This document shows, piece after piece, positions 13,989 to 26,300 of a DNA stretch of 64,000 nucleotides. The position numbers and the translations under genes were made by a program. The notes under the pieces are model-generated. The model was not told the DNA's origin. It searched no databases and saw only the letters and a list, made by a program, of their open reading frames with translations. Origin of the DNA: Eutypella sp. D-1 (lineage: Eukaryota > Ascomycota > Sordariomycetes > Xylariales > Diatrypaceae); assembly GCA_023313575.1 (NCBI GenBank), contig JAJTTP010000002.1, positions 930,001-994,000 of the forward strand, given 5' to 3'. Within the stretch, counting starts at the first letter, position 1. The number at the start of each line of letters is the position of its first letter.

Positions 13989-15027
13989 TTATATCCTAGG
14001 CCACCCATCAACCCAATTGATGACATTCCATCCGAACTTGGCCTGTGGATAATTAACGCCCACGTTAAGGTCCACTGAAGCAAGTTAGCCAAAGGTATTA
14101 ACTTTAGAAGGAGCTATGCCGGGTTTATAACTCACAATAATGGTAATACAGGACATCGCCATGAGCATCGTCATGGAAGACTCCCTGTCCACCAGGAGCG
14201 TAGATGTTGTCGTGACTGGCGAGAACCAGGGTGCCTCCACCATCGGTGCAGGATCTGCCGTCCCTATCGGTATAGGGACCATCTGGGCTCGAGCTCCGGC
14301 ACACGGTGATACGGTAAATGTCCTCAATCGGGTCGTTGTTGGGATCGTACGTGCAGCACTGTCCAACACTAAGGAACATATACCAGAAGTTGTCTCTCCT
14401 CCAGATGTAGGGACCTTCCATTTTATGAATTCCTTCGGGCCTGTAGGCAATCTGCTTCTCGTTACCCGACCTGAAGACGAAGTTGCCGTCGATGGAGACC
14501 CTTGACTGGTATATGTTCTGCCAGTAGGAACCCCACTGCATGTAGAACTCGCTGTCACCGGTGCCATTGACGACGTTAGAGTCGATGGCGTTGTAAGGGC
14601 TGGCGGAGTTCGAGGTGACGATGGCTCCCTGGTCCTCCCAAGAACCGGACTCGAGAGTCCTGGAGGTAGCGTAGCCGATAGCTGAGTTTTGACTGCCCGA
14701 AGTCGACACAGAGTAGAAGCAGTAGTAGAGGCCACGGATGTAGACCACATCGGGGGCCCAGAGTTCCCTGTTTCCAGGCATGTCAATGATGCTGGAGCCC
14801 TGGATCACGCTTCCAGACCGGGTCCAAGGACCCTCAAGGGAATCAGCAGTCGAGATTCCGATTAGGTCCAGTGTCGAGAACCGGAAGTACTTTCCGTCGG
14901 CACGCTTCACCACGGCCGGATCATGGGTAAAGCACTCGCCATCGCATCTCCCGGGGGCAGGGTACTGGGCTCGTACCACAGAGGGTAGTACAGCCAGCAA
15001 GAGCGCTGGGACAGTAGAAAGCAACAT
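13989..15027 (-). CDS. Secreted endo-1,5-alpha-L-arabinanase, GH43
   Basis: Two exons, 15027-14136 and 14074-13989, give 325 residues. The intron 14075-14135 (61 nt; GTGAGT...TTCAG) interrupts a Leu codon. If it is not removed, translation stops eight codons early in an unrelated tail, whereas splicing yields YYHYLDLNVGVNYPQAKFGW and a WVDGWP ending, the conserved last strand of fungal arabinanases. A signal peptide (residues 1-20, cut after VRA) is followed directly by the five-bladed propeller: base Asp36 in THDPAV, pKa-modulating Asp149 in NAID, acid Glu204 in MEGPYIW. The enzyme cuts alpha-1,5-arabinan side chains of pectin outside the cell. The length equals that of typical fungal arabinanases (about 320-325). 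Confidence 0.93.
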
Positions 15028-15124
15028 TGTAGGTTGTCTAAATTCACTCTAGGAGTTCAAGAAACACCATACGGGAGACACACCATCGATCAAGTGTGTC
15101 GACTCCCGCCTGCGGACAAGGCCG

Positions 15125-15133
15125 CTTATATAG
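15125..15133 (-). promoter_or_regulatory. Candidate TATA box of the arabinanase gene
   Basis: CTATATAAG on the minus strand inside a small palindrome, 98 bp upstream of the arabinanase ATG. Position and sequence fit a strong inducible promoter. Confidence 0.45.
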
Positions 15134-15139
15134 CGGACT

Positions 15140-16418
15140 ATTGTTCACGCGCGACAAGCCTCCTCCCCCCTCGCCCCCCTGAAATATGCTGTGCAAACAT
15201 CGACTCATGGCCATTATCGTTCATGCGCGTGAGACTGAAGTCTCATGGCTTGGATCAGGGCGGGGCATATTAAATTTTCCTGTGCTATTGGGCAAGGAAG
15301 GCATTAGAATACACCGATAGGTTATTACTACTGTAGTATAACCCCCAGCGCATGGGGCGCAGTCACGACGTGGTCCTCAACGGTAACCTCGCGAGGGTCT
15401 CGGGGAGCACTTCGGAATACGATGCCTTGTTCTACCCCCGACGACATGAAGCTAATGTTGGACTCGTGAGCTCAACAGGAATACCTCTTATTTCCATAAT
15501 TGGAAACTAGCTCTAAGCAAGATACTTTATGCAGACCAATGGCGGCCATGTAGGACTAGTAAGTGCTCGGCTGATTCCACCGCAACCTCCTGAAACTAGT
15601 CCACAAAAGGCAGGTATCTTCATAAGGTAGTATATCAAGCCATGTCGTCGGTCCAGGAGCCCAATTGATCCACGGGTCCAATTTATAAGCATAAGCTAGC
15701 AGACTGCTCGCTATGATCCGATCTAGCGTGAGAGTCGGACTTGCTCCGCAGAAACTGTTCCTTGGAAAAACGTGATAAATTACCTAACTTCAGCTCTCGA
15801 CCCGCCTGTTCACTGGTGGAGACCTGTCAGCCCTAGCCAGCCTTACTAGCTATATCGTGTCGCTCACCGTGCCTTTATACCTAAATAAGTGCTGATGTAA
15901 GAAGTCTATGACCTGACAACTCGCTATACCATGATAATCTCGTGGCCATGATCAGATATTCGGAGTGCTTTTAATCGCCACAATGCTAGTTGGGTAGCTG
16001 TATAGAACTTGTGCCTTTCTCCAATATATAGGAACTCCTTGTAGGTGGGACCATGTTGACCACTCAACGTCTTCCCTACTAATCGACGCTGAAGAAATCA
16101 AATTAGGTACTTATTCTAAAAGTCTCGTTCGACACAGTTATATGCCTGTTCGTTTTCCTTGTTACGAGTAACAAGGCCAAGCAGCTATCCCTTATGTAGT
16201 TAATATAAGTATCCATAGACTACAAGCTAGGGCTGACAGGACAAGAGTCCAGAACGTCGGAGAGAAGCGAAGCATGATTTATGAGTTAAATCTTACTTTC
16301 ACACCTTCCTATTAGATATGGCACGCGAGTGTAATTGGAAGGTTACAGGTAGAATACATATGTCAACAGATAGGGGTACGACATTAATACGCAAGATAAC
16401 TTCGTAGGGTTGTCATAG
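15140..16418. other. AT-richer intergenic spacer
   Basis: Between the divergent arabinanase and secreted-protein genes. I see no coding pattern; the DNA is visibly AT-richer than the housekeeping regions. It must hold regulatory sequence for both flanking genes. Confidence 0.5.
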
Positions 16419-16425
16419 TATATAG
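16419..16425 (+). promoter_or_regulatory. Candidate TATA box of the secreted-protein gene
   Basis: TATATAG about 82 bp upstream of the ATG at 16507, at the spacing seen for neighbouring genes in this window. Confidence 0.35.
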
Positions 16426-16506
16426 TACACACAAGTTAGGCCACTTGCCTCTTCAACACGATCTCTGAGACCTAGAATTCGAGCATCGTATTTTCGAAAA
16501 ATTAAT

Positions 16507-17446
16507 ATGAAGTTTCTCTCAAGCATTGCCTGTCTCCTTGCAGGAGTAGTGACGTCCAAGGTATGTTTTCGTCTTGACCGTATTCAACAACATGAATAGG
16601 CTTTCTCGCTGACCACTGTGAGCTATTATAGGCGGCACCAGCAGAGACTTCGAACCAGCTGAAATGGACGGGCCAGGTCAAGCTTGGCGAGCCTGCCGTA
16701 ACCATCGTGGGTAGCGCAGAGGTATGATCCAGATCCCAAAACAAACAATCAGACGAACCATGACATCTAATATCTCCGAACAATAGGAAATCTATAAGGA
16801 GATCATCGCGACCAATGCCAACTACGACGGCGAGCTAGGCATCTACAGTAATTATTCGAGAGTAGACGTGAGCACTCTGGGACTCATCGAAAAACGAGCC
16901 CCGACGTCCAATGTAAGAACATCAAGCTAGGGCTACTCGTCATCTGTCTTCTTTTGCTCTCATAGATACTTACTTCCTCTACAGGACTTGCACTGTGGCT
17001 ATGGCAGCGACGTGAATGCACAGAACATTGGCCTAGATATAAGATACCTCTACAATATTGGCAATGGCATATGTGCAGCTCCACCTGGTAGCCCTGGAGC
17101 TGGAGGGTGTGTCAATACTGTCTGCGCGGGAGATGCTGGCGTCTGGCTATGCAACGACGTGAACAGGGAACTACGCGTCCCTTGCTTTCTTGTTGCCGAG
17201 TAAGTGATGCTGAAAATGCCTGAATATTTATTCGCAGCTGACTTAGTCGTACTATAAAGCAATGCGGTCGAGGTCCTGATCCACTGCCAGCGCACTACTT
17301 ACGAGGGCAATAACAACTGGCGTACAGTCACTCACGGACAGGTAAGCTTCAATAACCTCGAAATAAAGAATTGTATTTGTGGATTAACTCAAATTCAGAT
17401 TTTCTCGACGGACCGCTCTTGGAATGTGATTCTGAACAGATGCTAA
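16507..17446 (+). CDS. Small secreted cysteine-rich protein with a Kex2-type pro-region (six exons)
   Basis: No long ORF marks this gene. Six exons (16507-16560, 16632-16721, 16787-16912, 16985-17199, 17260-17341, 17399-17446), with five introns of 57-72 nt all bounded by GT and AG (donors GTATGT, GTATGA, GTAAGA, GTAAGT, GTAAGC), join in frame to 204 residues. A signal peptide starts MKFLSSIACLLAGVV. A pro-region follows and ends in the dibasic Kex2-type site LIEKR (81-85). The predicted mature part of 119 residues has eight cysteines (94, 120, 132, 137, 146, 157, 171 and 204), the last being the C-terminal residue. Recognisable strings are GVWLCND and WNVILNRC. I know no named family; the architecture (signal, pro-region, KR, even number of Cys) is that of fungal effector-like or antimicrobial secreted proteins, and function is otherwise unknown. 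It sits in a gene-poor stretch next to a secreted arabinanase. Confidence 0.8.
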
Positions 17447-19500
17447 TGGGATATGCATGCGACCCAGTCCCTATAGGCGACGGGGAAAAGGGGCAGTCGT
17501 CCTGTGGTAGGGGCTCTAGGGTTCCAATGCTAGCTGGCAGATGATCAATTTTCAAGATTCTTATTATGCCTCTGGTTCTTGATTATTTTCTAAGTATAAC
17601 TCTCAGTTCATTAGTGGTCTCTTGACTCGAAACTTCGGCATCGTCATGATGTCCATAATTGAGCCTATTTCTATAGATATCAAAGACAAGGTCACGTAAA
17701 ATACTGACTACTTAGTAATGCAATATGGCCCATCGTATCAAGTGATCCAAATATTGTATCCCCTAGACTGGAGTCGCTAGACTCATGGGAGATGCCTAAA
17801 ACACAACAGAACGAAACCATTCAATTGTATTCTGAAAGTTTGAGACAGGCTTTTAGACAGCGAAACTCAGACTTTCTCCAAATTCGTTCCAATGTACAAA
17901 TTCCCGGCATCGTCATGAAATGACATTGTTACTACCTGTTAGATTCCATTCGAGGTGAGTGCTCCTCAGGACTAGGAAGTATGGAACACGTTTAGTTATA
18001 TATACTATCGTGTGGGGCCCATTACTCCTATCTTGCCCGGTGAGTAACGTATGCTTCCATGGAAAGGTTTATGGATAATTGGACCGGATTTGGAAAGCTG
18101 ATTCTATGAATATCTTCTACTACAAGTAGGCAAAGGCCCCCTCATATCTTTTACATAGTTAGATATTGGCTTTATAGTCCCCATCGCTGCCATGCTTACC
18201 ACTTTCGCTATCAACACATCATCTCCTTCGTGCATAGTGACTAGAAATTACTATACAGATAAATTTGAACACTTGCAATTGTTTCTGATGTCATGGTACC
18301 TACCAGCCAACTAGTGGTTTGTGTCTACAGAGAGACCTTTATAGGCACTTCACAGACTTGACAGCACATCTACCAGGATAACGGCTTCAGTTAATATGTT
18401 TCCTCTTATACCCTTACCTAATTCAATACATTTGTGGTTTAGGCAACTATAACCTCAGTGTTCCTATCAATTTGAGTACTATGCTAAAGTATGGAAAGCT
18501 GGATACTTTAACATACATCAATGATGACTCTAAGCTGGGACACCAGCTTGACATGATGGCTGAAAAACAAGGGAGCACGTGCCAGTGACAGGATTAATAT
18601 ATAAAACGTACTTTCGCCTGTCCAAAATGGCCTCTGTTTTCACAAGTGACGATAAGATTTATATTAATTCTCAAGTTAGCTTATACTTATGAGATTCATG
18701 GATTAGTCTAAGCCATTGTCTATACTAGGTGCCTACTTCGCACAATCACGCTCTCTTCATAACCCAGAACACTGTTCCTCTTTCATCGTTCTGCCCCCCA
18801 CAAAGTCTTTGTGACCATATATGAAGATTTCACAGCTGGTAGACACCCTTTGTCTCTTCACGTGCAGGACTATCCCTGGACGCCCCAGCACAAATGTATA
18901 TCAATATAGTCAATGTAGTCGGTAAATCGTATCAACAAGAAATGGATAACTATAGCGCCTATGATTTATTGATAGATATCTTCTTGATGATAGCAAGACA
19001 TGTCTTGCCTTGTATATACCATCTACCTGCTGCCCCTATAATCGCGAATCCCCTATTAAATCGCAAACCCCCCCGTGTTTCGCGACTCCCCTCATAACTG
19101 CGAATACCTTCATAGGCGCGAGTTACCATCCTCTATTGCCGCATCACCTGGGTTATTACGCATTACGCATTAAAAAGATCCCACAATTCTGATTTTGGGC
19201 AATTAAAAAAACAAATAAATACAGGGCTTGCCTCCAAAGTAAAACCCTTCACCTTTTCTTTCCTACACAACACACTCCCACACAAAAAGGTAGAGTACAC
19301 CCAAACCAAACATCCCTCCACCCATCTTCTCTTCCTCTCTATCACCCAAAACATCTTCTTTTTTTCTTGACAAGAGGTTAAGAAATATCTCCATATCCAC
19401 AGGATACACACAGAATATCCCCAGATGTAAGAAAAGCCCTGCAACCCCAAGTCATTCGCTTCAACATGATTTGCAGTCCCTGCTGAGGGTTTGCCCTGTC
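17447..19500. other. AT-rich gene-poor region
   Basis: About 2 kb with stops in every frame and visibly low GC. I see no gene, apart from the degenerate repeat at 19040-19129 and the promoter of the C2H2 gene near its right end. Confidence 0.5.
19040..19129 (+). repeat. Degenerate tandem repeat, unit about 18-19 bp
   Basis: Five diverged copies of a unit built on AATCGCGAATCCCCTATTA (later copies read ..TCGCAAACCCCC.., ..TCGCGACTCCCC.., ..TGCGAATACC.., ..GCGCGAGTTACC..) follow each other about 460 bp upstream of the C2H2 gene. Copies are related by eye only. Confidence 0.5.
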
Positions 19501-19508
19501 TATATAAT
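19501..19508 (+). promoter_or_regulatory. Candidate TATA box of the C2H2 gene
   Basis: TATATAAT 85 bp upstream of the ATG at 19593. Confidence 0.35.
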
Positions 19509-19592
19509 ACCTATTAATGTTTGTCCTGTTGATGTAGAAACACATCGCCAACCCTTACATCAAAGACAGAAACGTAGCGTCTGTCCGTCATC

Positions 19593-20098
19593 ATGCCTCC
19601 TCAGAAGAAGAGTGGTGTCACCGATCAGGGTGAGAAGATCGTCGTCAGGGTTGATGGTGTCGACTACGACCGGTACAAGTGTACCATTCCTGACGAGCTA
19701 GGCCGCGCCTGTGGCAGTATCATCCATAAATATCCGGACAACAACAAGACTCCCAAGAAGAAACAGACGAGACTGAACCATGCCATCGCTTCCCACCGTC
19801 GCATCCATGATCCCTACTCCCCGTACAACCTGGAGAAGAAGACATTCGAGAAACCCAAGCGTTGCTTGGAGCGCGGCTGCTCCCGTAAGCTTACCAGCAA
19901 GCGGGCAATCGACTCTCACCACCGAGAGAAACATGGCCATAAGGGTTCCAAGGCCAAGCTTTTTGCCCGCTACGGCCTCTCTGGTGAGTCACGGATAAGT
20001 CATGAGACACCGCCTATGATCCTGCTTACTGACAATGGTTCGATATAGACACTCCCGCCGCCGAGGAGGCCAAGGAGCCCAACGACTCCAAGGCCTAA
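19593..20098 (+). CDS. Small basic C2H2 zinc-finger protein
   Basis: Two exons, 19593-19983 and 20049-20098 (65-nt intron, GTGAGT...ATATAG), encode 146 residues. Reading through the intron would give an unrelated tail; splicing gives an acidic end TPAAEEAKEPNDSKA. The second half has a canonical C-x4-C-x12-H-x4-H finger (Cys91, Cys96, His109, His114; RCLERGCSRKL...SHHREKH). The first half has Cys30, Cys40, His68 and His72, which could form a second finger with non-standard spacing. The rest is very basic (PKKKQTRLNH, KHGHKGSKAK), fitting a nuclear nucleic-acid-binding protein. No named homologue is recognised and no target can be inferred. Confidence 0.75.
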
Positions 20099-20425
20099 AA
20101 GGCAACTAGACAAGCACCAACGGACAGCCAGGAAGGTTTATGGAGCACGGGAGGATGGGGAATACAATAGTCTGCCGGTAGTTAAAGAAGTGTAACTACG
20201 TTACAGTGAATTTTAGGCCAGACAGAGTCGTGGATCACGACCATGATGACAATGGAAGAAAACGCATTCGTTTGCGAGGATCATTGAGTGTATGAACCGG
20301 TGACTTGCGATCCTGTGATGACGTAGTGATGACTATCGTAGACGATACCCCGTAGCGGCCTTGGAGAGGCGGCGGGGGGGATGAGACCAGTTCTTTCTCT
20401 CTGTCTCTCTCTCTCTACCTCCCCA
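20099..20425. other. Convergent 3' spacer
   Basis: Short spacer between the ends of the C2H2 gene and mdm12; it contains a CT-rich tract next to the mdm12 stop and nothing else recognisable. Confidence 0.5.
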
Positions 20426-22192
20426 TCAAACCAAGAACGTCCAGAAGCTAGGGTACACGAACTCCTCCTCGAAGATTCTCCTCACCTGCTCCAGCACGAA
20501 CCGCTCGACCTTTCCGACGTTCTTGAGACTCTGCTTCGTGCCCTCCCTTTGTCCGATCTCGCTCTCGACTCTGATCTCCTGCAGTAGGCCGCCCACCTTG
20601 CCCTTTGTCTTCGCTTTCGCCTCGGTCCTGGCCTCAGTATCCCTCCCAGCACCCCTACTACCCCGCGCTCGGCCCCTCCCCCGCCCGCGGTCCTCGTCAC
20701 CGTAATCGTTATCGTTATCGTTATCGCTATCATCGGCACCGACGGCGGCAACCGCGTCTTCGGGGCTCAGGAAGCAGAAATGTACGCGCTTCCGGATATA
20801 GGCGACCACGCCGACGCCGTCGAAGGTGAGGCCCGTGATGTTGAGCTTGACGGGGATGCCAACGAAGCTGGGCATCGGGTAGTCGAGCAGGATCTCCGCT
20901 GTCAGCATCAGCCGCACGTCGCCCGCGTACCGTATGCGGAACACCGCCTGCATATCATCGGGTCGCGGCTCGTGATACCGGGCGGCGTGCTCTGCCTCCT
21001 CGTCGCCCATATCGGCCCCCTGCCGGTGCTCCTCCTCGCTCGCGTCGCCCTCCCCGCCCCTCGAAGATGTCGGCCCCTCTGTGATGTAATCGCTGTATAT
21101 GCTTCCCCTAGATCCCACTCCCGCTGCCGGAGGCGTGGGTGCAAGGAACGCGCCGCCTCCACCCCCCATCCTGTCACTAGTTGGCGGTCTCGAGGCGCTG
21201 GTGGATCCGGCCAGCGTCGAGACGCTGTGTTTCTCCCTGAGCGGGTGTTGCGGGGGCGCCAAAGACGACGGCGAGGGCTCCGCTACCGAGATATCGCTAT
21301 GTGACGACTTCCTGCCCTGCCTTCCGCGTTGCTGCTGCTGCTGTTGATGTTGTTGTTGCTGTTGGTGTTGTTGGCCCGGCAAGCCGAGACTGAGACCGGC
21401 ACCGCTCCCCCGATGTCGCGGCAGCGCAAGATGCGGGTACTGCTGTTGCTGCTGCTGTGAATGCGGTGGCCAGGACGGAGGAGGCATGGTGCCAGCGGTA
21501 GCGGATGAATCTAGCCAGCCATTCAGATGCTGAGCACCAGCGACGGCCGCGAGCGGCGTCTGAGTGCCGGTCCAGCCGGCCGGCGCGAGCTTGGACTGCA
21601 GGTAGTGTAAGTTGGCGGTACCGCCGGGGATACCGGGGGTAGAGGTACCGAGGCCGAGGAACGGCGTGCCAGTGAGATGATCGGGGGTGGCGAGCCCGCT
21701 CCGCAGGCCGGCGGCATGGATGTGCGCGTGTGGTCCCGGCGAAGACGCCGCGGCGTTCGAGGGGAACGGGAACTCGGTCGCGGAGGCGAACCGCCTATGC
21801 TGCTCCGCGCGTCGCCGGCGTTCCGCGGCCCTGATTGAGTCCGGGATGAACTCTTCAGACGCCGCTAGGGGGGCACCGCCGCCGGAATCATTGTCTTCAC
21901 TTCCGGTAATTCTGGAACTCCCACCTTCTCCCAAGCCCTCATCGTCCTCGTCGTCCTCGTCACTACTGGAGCCGCTGTCCTCGTAGAAGTCAGGCAGCGG
22001 GTCGCAGATGTCCTTGAGAACGACGTCGGGCGGTATGCTGCCGAAGTCGAACTCGTGGACACGGACGGACTTGATGAAGCGTGGCAGCGGCACGCTCTGG
22101 AACTTGGTGTGGATGAAATCGCGGATGCCCTCGGCGAGGGCGGCGCCGTCGGGACCACCCGTCAGCGTCTCCCAGTTGAGCTCTATGGACAT
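20426..22192 (-). CDS. mdm12: Mdm12, ERMES complex subunit (SMP domain)
   Basis: A single exon of 588 residues. The N-terminus [23 protein letters not shown] and the C-terminal strands ([81 protein letters not shown]) are those of Mdm12, whose SMP domain transfers phospholipids between ER and mitochondria in the ERMES tether with Mmm1, Mdm34 and Mdm10. The SMP fold is split by a very long disordered middle (about residues 70-400) containing acidic runs, a Gln/His tract ([15 protein letters not shown]) and Ser/Pro-rich sequence. A second acidic Asn/Asp insertion ([13 protein letters not shown]) and basic RG-rich sequence lie before the last strands. At 588 residues it is longer than most Mdm12 proteins, which are roughly 270-450. 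Confidence 0.95.
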   Translation of the reverse strand: MSIELNWETLTGGPDGAALAEGIRDFIHTKFQSVPLPRFIKSVRVHEFDFGSIPPDVVLKDICDPLPDFYEDSGSSSDEDDEDDEGLGEGGSSRITGSEDNDSGGGAPLAASEEFIPDSIRAAERRRRAEQHRRFASATEFPFPSNAAASSPGPHAHIHAAGLRSGLATPDHLTGTPFLGLGTSTPGIPGGTANLHYLQSKLAPAGWTGTQTPLAAVAGAQHLNGWLDSSATAGTMPPPSWPPHSQQQQQQYPHLALPRHRGSGAGLSLGLPGQQHQQQQQHQQQQQQRGRQGRKSSHSDISVAEPSPSSLAPPQHPLREKHSVSTLAGSTSASRPPTSDRMGGGGGAFLAPTPPAAGVGSRGSIYSDYITEGPTSSRGGEGDASEEEHRQGADMGDEEAEHAARYHEPRPDDMQAVFRIRYAGDVRLMLTAEILLDYPMPSFVGIPVKLNITGLTFDGVGVVAYIRKRVHFCFLSPEDAVAAVGADDSDNDNDNDYGDEDRGRGRGRARGSRGAGRDTEARTEAKAKTKGKVGGLLQEIRVESEIGQREGTKQSLKNVGKVERFVLEQVRRIFEEEFVYPSFWTFLV

Positions 22193-23308
22193 GAATTGCT
22201 AGGTTGGGTGGGTCTCTCTATGTGTTTATATGATGATAATGATGGCAATGATGGAAAAATGTAGTTAAGAGGCTATGGCGGGTTGTTTGTTTGACCTATG
22301 TCCCCGAGACTTCCCTTAACACACTGCTTGCCACTTGCTTACTTTCTTATCATCGTTGAGTCTGAGTTTCGTCGGGATACTGTCTCATACATTCAATCAT
22401 GGTATAATAGAGCTTGGTTACTAGGGAACGTTTGGTCCATATATCTTTATGATATTGGGGTTTGCTTCGTCACCTGACGTCGTGATTTTCACGTGAGAAT
22501 TCGATGAAGAATTATTTAGGGACATTAGGAAAGGTCCTTCGTCATTGCTGGCTACTTCTAAGTACATAGGTGTAAACCTTAGTTATATGGGTACCGTACC
22601 GGCCAGCTATGGCTGCCCCAGATTTTAGTGGGGGTTGTATGCTACGTCGGCTGTTCCAAGCGTATAAGTACCACCCCGTATAGTGACCCACCAATACATT
22701 TACAATATCATATCTGGGGCCTATTCGAGAAAAGGCGTAACTTTCCCGGATGAAGCAGAATTTTAAGAGATTAACCATGGAGACACGAGGACGGGTATTA
22801 AAGCTATAATTAGCAACACAAGTGACCGCTACATCGGCATAGGTAGTTTGGAGATACAAGTGCTGGCAGACTTTTTAAGTACATACAGGTAGGCTACTTA
22901 CCACTGGAACTTGGCTGTCTTTAGTTACCTGGGTACTACTACTGGTCAGTACCCAGTACTGGTAAAATGCAAAACTCTGAGAATGATCACTACGAGAGAA
23001 AGACCAGCAACATCCGTTACCATGCTATCCATTGACAATGCGGGTATCTGTGCTATCTACCTAACGGGACTCCCATTGAAAAGCACCTCGTACTGGTACG
23101 CCTCGTACATTAACATTATACCAGCCAGACGAGGGAAATCATCGCCACTGCACCTATGCGCTAGAAGAACTCGACCGAAGCAAGACCAAAGGAGGGTGTA
23201 GGAGAAGACAAAAACAAGGAAGCAGTCGCGATGCAAGCGGTGTTTCCCCCTTAGACAGCCCCCCCACTCATAGACTTCGTTAACAAAACTTGCAAATCAA
23301 TCATGACA
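22193..23308. other. Intergenic, mdm12 promoter to fab1 3' end
   Basis: About 1.1 kb containing the mdm12 upstream region and fab1 trailer. No ORF with recognisable content. Confidence 0.5.
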
Positions 23309-26300
23309 CTAAGCAAGACTCGCTTCGGCAACGGTACCTTCGTCGTTACCGTCGAGCCGTGCTCGCGAGGCGCCAAGCGGTGTCCCGAACTGGTGCCAGC
23401 AGTTTGGCGACTCGAGAATATACCTGGGTTAAAGAAGTTAGCACATGACAGTAAAAAGAAAAGAAAAAGGCTTTTTTCTTCTTTTTGGAAAAAAGATTTA
23501 CCTTGCCATGGCCTCGCGAAACCGGGACTTGTACTCCTTGGGGCTGGTGACGGTAGGACGGTTGCGGCCGCCACCGGCGAAGCCGCGGTCCTTGATCCAG
23601 GACTCGAGCTTCTTGTCCCAGGTGTAGGTGCGGATGCAGTCGATGATGCCGACGACGATCTCCTTGCGGCGCTCGTCGACGGCGATCATGAGGGAGTAGT
23701 CCATGACGTTCTGGCGCGCCAGGAAGAGCGTGTCGTTCCAGACGCTGGCCCGCAGAAGCTTCTTCGAGTGCTCCCGCGCGAACAGCGGCGACTCGTAGAT
23801 GTACTCCACCATGTTCTCGTCTAGCAGCACCTCGTTCTGCTCACCCGTCGACTGGATCTTGCGGTTCCGCATTGACCCCTTGAGGTCGAAGATCCGTGTC
23901 GGCGCCCGGTCGTAGAACAGGTTCTCCATCAGCAGCAGGTCGAGCTTGATCTCCGTGTTCGTCATCGGGTTCTTGATGATCACCTGGAAGAACCCCAGCA
24001 TCTTGGCGATCACGCTCGGCAGATCGTGGAAGAGCGCCATCGCCATGATGCTGAAGTACGACGGCGCGAACCTGAGGAACGCGTTGGTTTCCACCGGCGA
24101 TAGCGCCTATCTACAAGTTAGCAAAAGGCCCGGAAAGTCAGAGGCAAGACATGTTCGACAAACCTTCATAACCAGACGATCGTCCTGCGTCTTCAAGAAA
24201 ACGGACTTTGTCTTCCCCCCTTTCGAGTCCCACTTAAGGCACCGAGAGAGAGATTCAACAATACGGTCTGCAACGCCACACTTTCGTCTCAGCGCGTCGA
24301 ACTGCTCCGCGTAGAATATCTTCACGAGCATCCTGGCAGACCCTTCCGTGAATTGATACTTGAAGTGGCTGCTCGAGGTGTGGATGAGGCTCGTTTCTAG
24401 TCGATCCTCGCTGATGACACCGCCAGTGTCCAAGTACAACTCAGCGGCTTCTTCGTCATCGAGGTCCTCCAATGGTTCGCCGTTCCCATCACGTCTCCTC
24501 CGGTGAAATCTCTCACGCTTCTGCTTGTAGTCCTCGGAGCTGAGGGCAAATGCGATCAACGAGCTCGGTTCATCCTCCCGTACGATGATATCTGAGTCGA
24601 CGAAGATGTGATCCGTGACGTTGAAAGGATAGTCCAGCGGCGGCCAATCACTAGCCGACCGTTCATTCCAAAAGTTAGTAAGGACCTTCATAAAGTTCAT
24701 CCTATCATGCTTGGGCAATTCCAACGGGATCTCGGTATTTGAGTCGAGGGATTCAGCGATCTCTTCAAGGGTCGTGCCTTCAATTATTGACGACCGTTCT
24801 GCATCGCTTTCGCCCTGTTCGTCGTCGGTAGGACCATGGCTCGTCTGTTGAGTCTGGTCGTCCGTTTCAGCCTCGGCGACAGTTTCATCGTCGCGACTAG
24901 TTTTCCTGCTTGGGGAATCGGGGTCCTGTGATGGTTCTTGTGATGTCGGGATGGAATGCTCCAGAGTCATGATACCAGCCAGGCCATCGCCCTTAGACTC
25001 ATCACGCAGCTTGTCTGCCGTTTGCTCCTCTTCCGTCGGACCCGGCTCCTGCACAGCTTCGTCCACATCCTCGTACACCTCGACAATCGCTTTAGTCTTG
25101 GAGTGTTGGAGGAATGGTCTGGAATGGGACATTTGAGACGCTCGTTTCTTCCGGTCTTTCTCTCGTTCCTTCTCGAATTCCCGACTCAGCTGTTCGAAAT
25201 GCTTGCGAATAGTAGATACTCTCGAGGAATCCTTTTTGCCCACGAAACGTGGAATGGCCGACGAGTTGCCCTTTCGCCCAGTGCGAAGACCAAAGAGTTT
25301 CTTATCACCTTTAAGAGACTCTGTCGTCGGTGCCTTGCGCAGCTCCGCACCCAACGCACTCTCAGCCTGTGGTGCCCTTTCCTTGTCCTTGCCTATCCCG
25401 AGGAACCTCTTTCCAGTGGCAGACTGGATGCGCGGTAGGGTTGGGATAGAGTTCACCGGCTGTGAGATGGCGCGAACCATAGGAGGCGACACGGTCAATC
25501 CCGCCCTACGGGAAGGACCGCGTTCGGGGGATTTTACTGGAGTCTCCGCGATCGGGGGGTTCTGCCTGTTATTTTCCGCGGCATTCGCCGCCCTGGCTTC
25601 TTCAAGCACAACTGACTGTTGGCGACGCCGAAGCTGCTCCACTTGTTCTACCATAGAACCCGCCGCATGAGATCGGCTTGGGGATTCTGGAGATGGTAGA
25701 GGGCTAGCGATTGCTCCTGAGATTGGCTCGGGGAAAGCTGGTGTTTGTGGGCTGACCACCGGAGTCTGTGGCGGACCTGTACTAGGCACGTTCACGTTAG
25801 GAGGTCTTGCCGTTGCTAGGTCTAGAGGATCCATCCTTTCTAGAGACTCGTTCGTCGCAGAACCAAGGGTCACCTGAGGCGTTACCTCGGCTGGTGGCTT
25901 CGGCGCATCAACTGGCTGCGAAACCTCTAGGCCAACATCAGGGGTTGGCGAAAGGAGTTGTGGCTCACTACTTGTTGCTGTAGCTAGCGCGACCTTTTCG
26001 TTGCCTTCCGGTATCTCCGCTATGGTATCAGCACCAGCCAGAGCTTCCTTAGGTTCATCCGTAAACATTTTCCGTAGATGCAGCACCGTGAGTTTCCTAA
26101 TATCCTTGTCAGAGGGCAGGAAGTCGGCTTCGAACTTGGCGAAAGTCGCGTCCCACTCGGTCACTTTTTCGAGCATCTCACGGAGGATGACATTGAGAGG
26201 AATGACCTCGTAGTACTTGGAGTTCATGTACGCGTCCTGAAGCTTGCGGATGAGCAGGGAGTGCTCCTCTTGTATCTTCTTATTCAAGCGATCCATCTCC

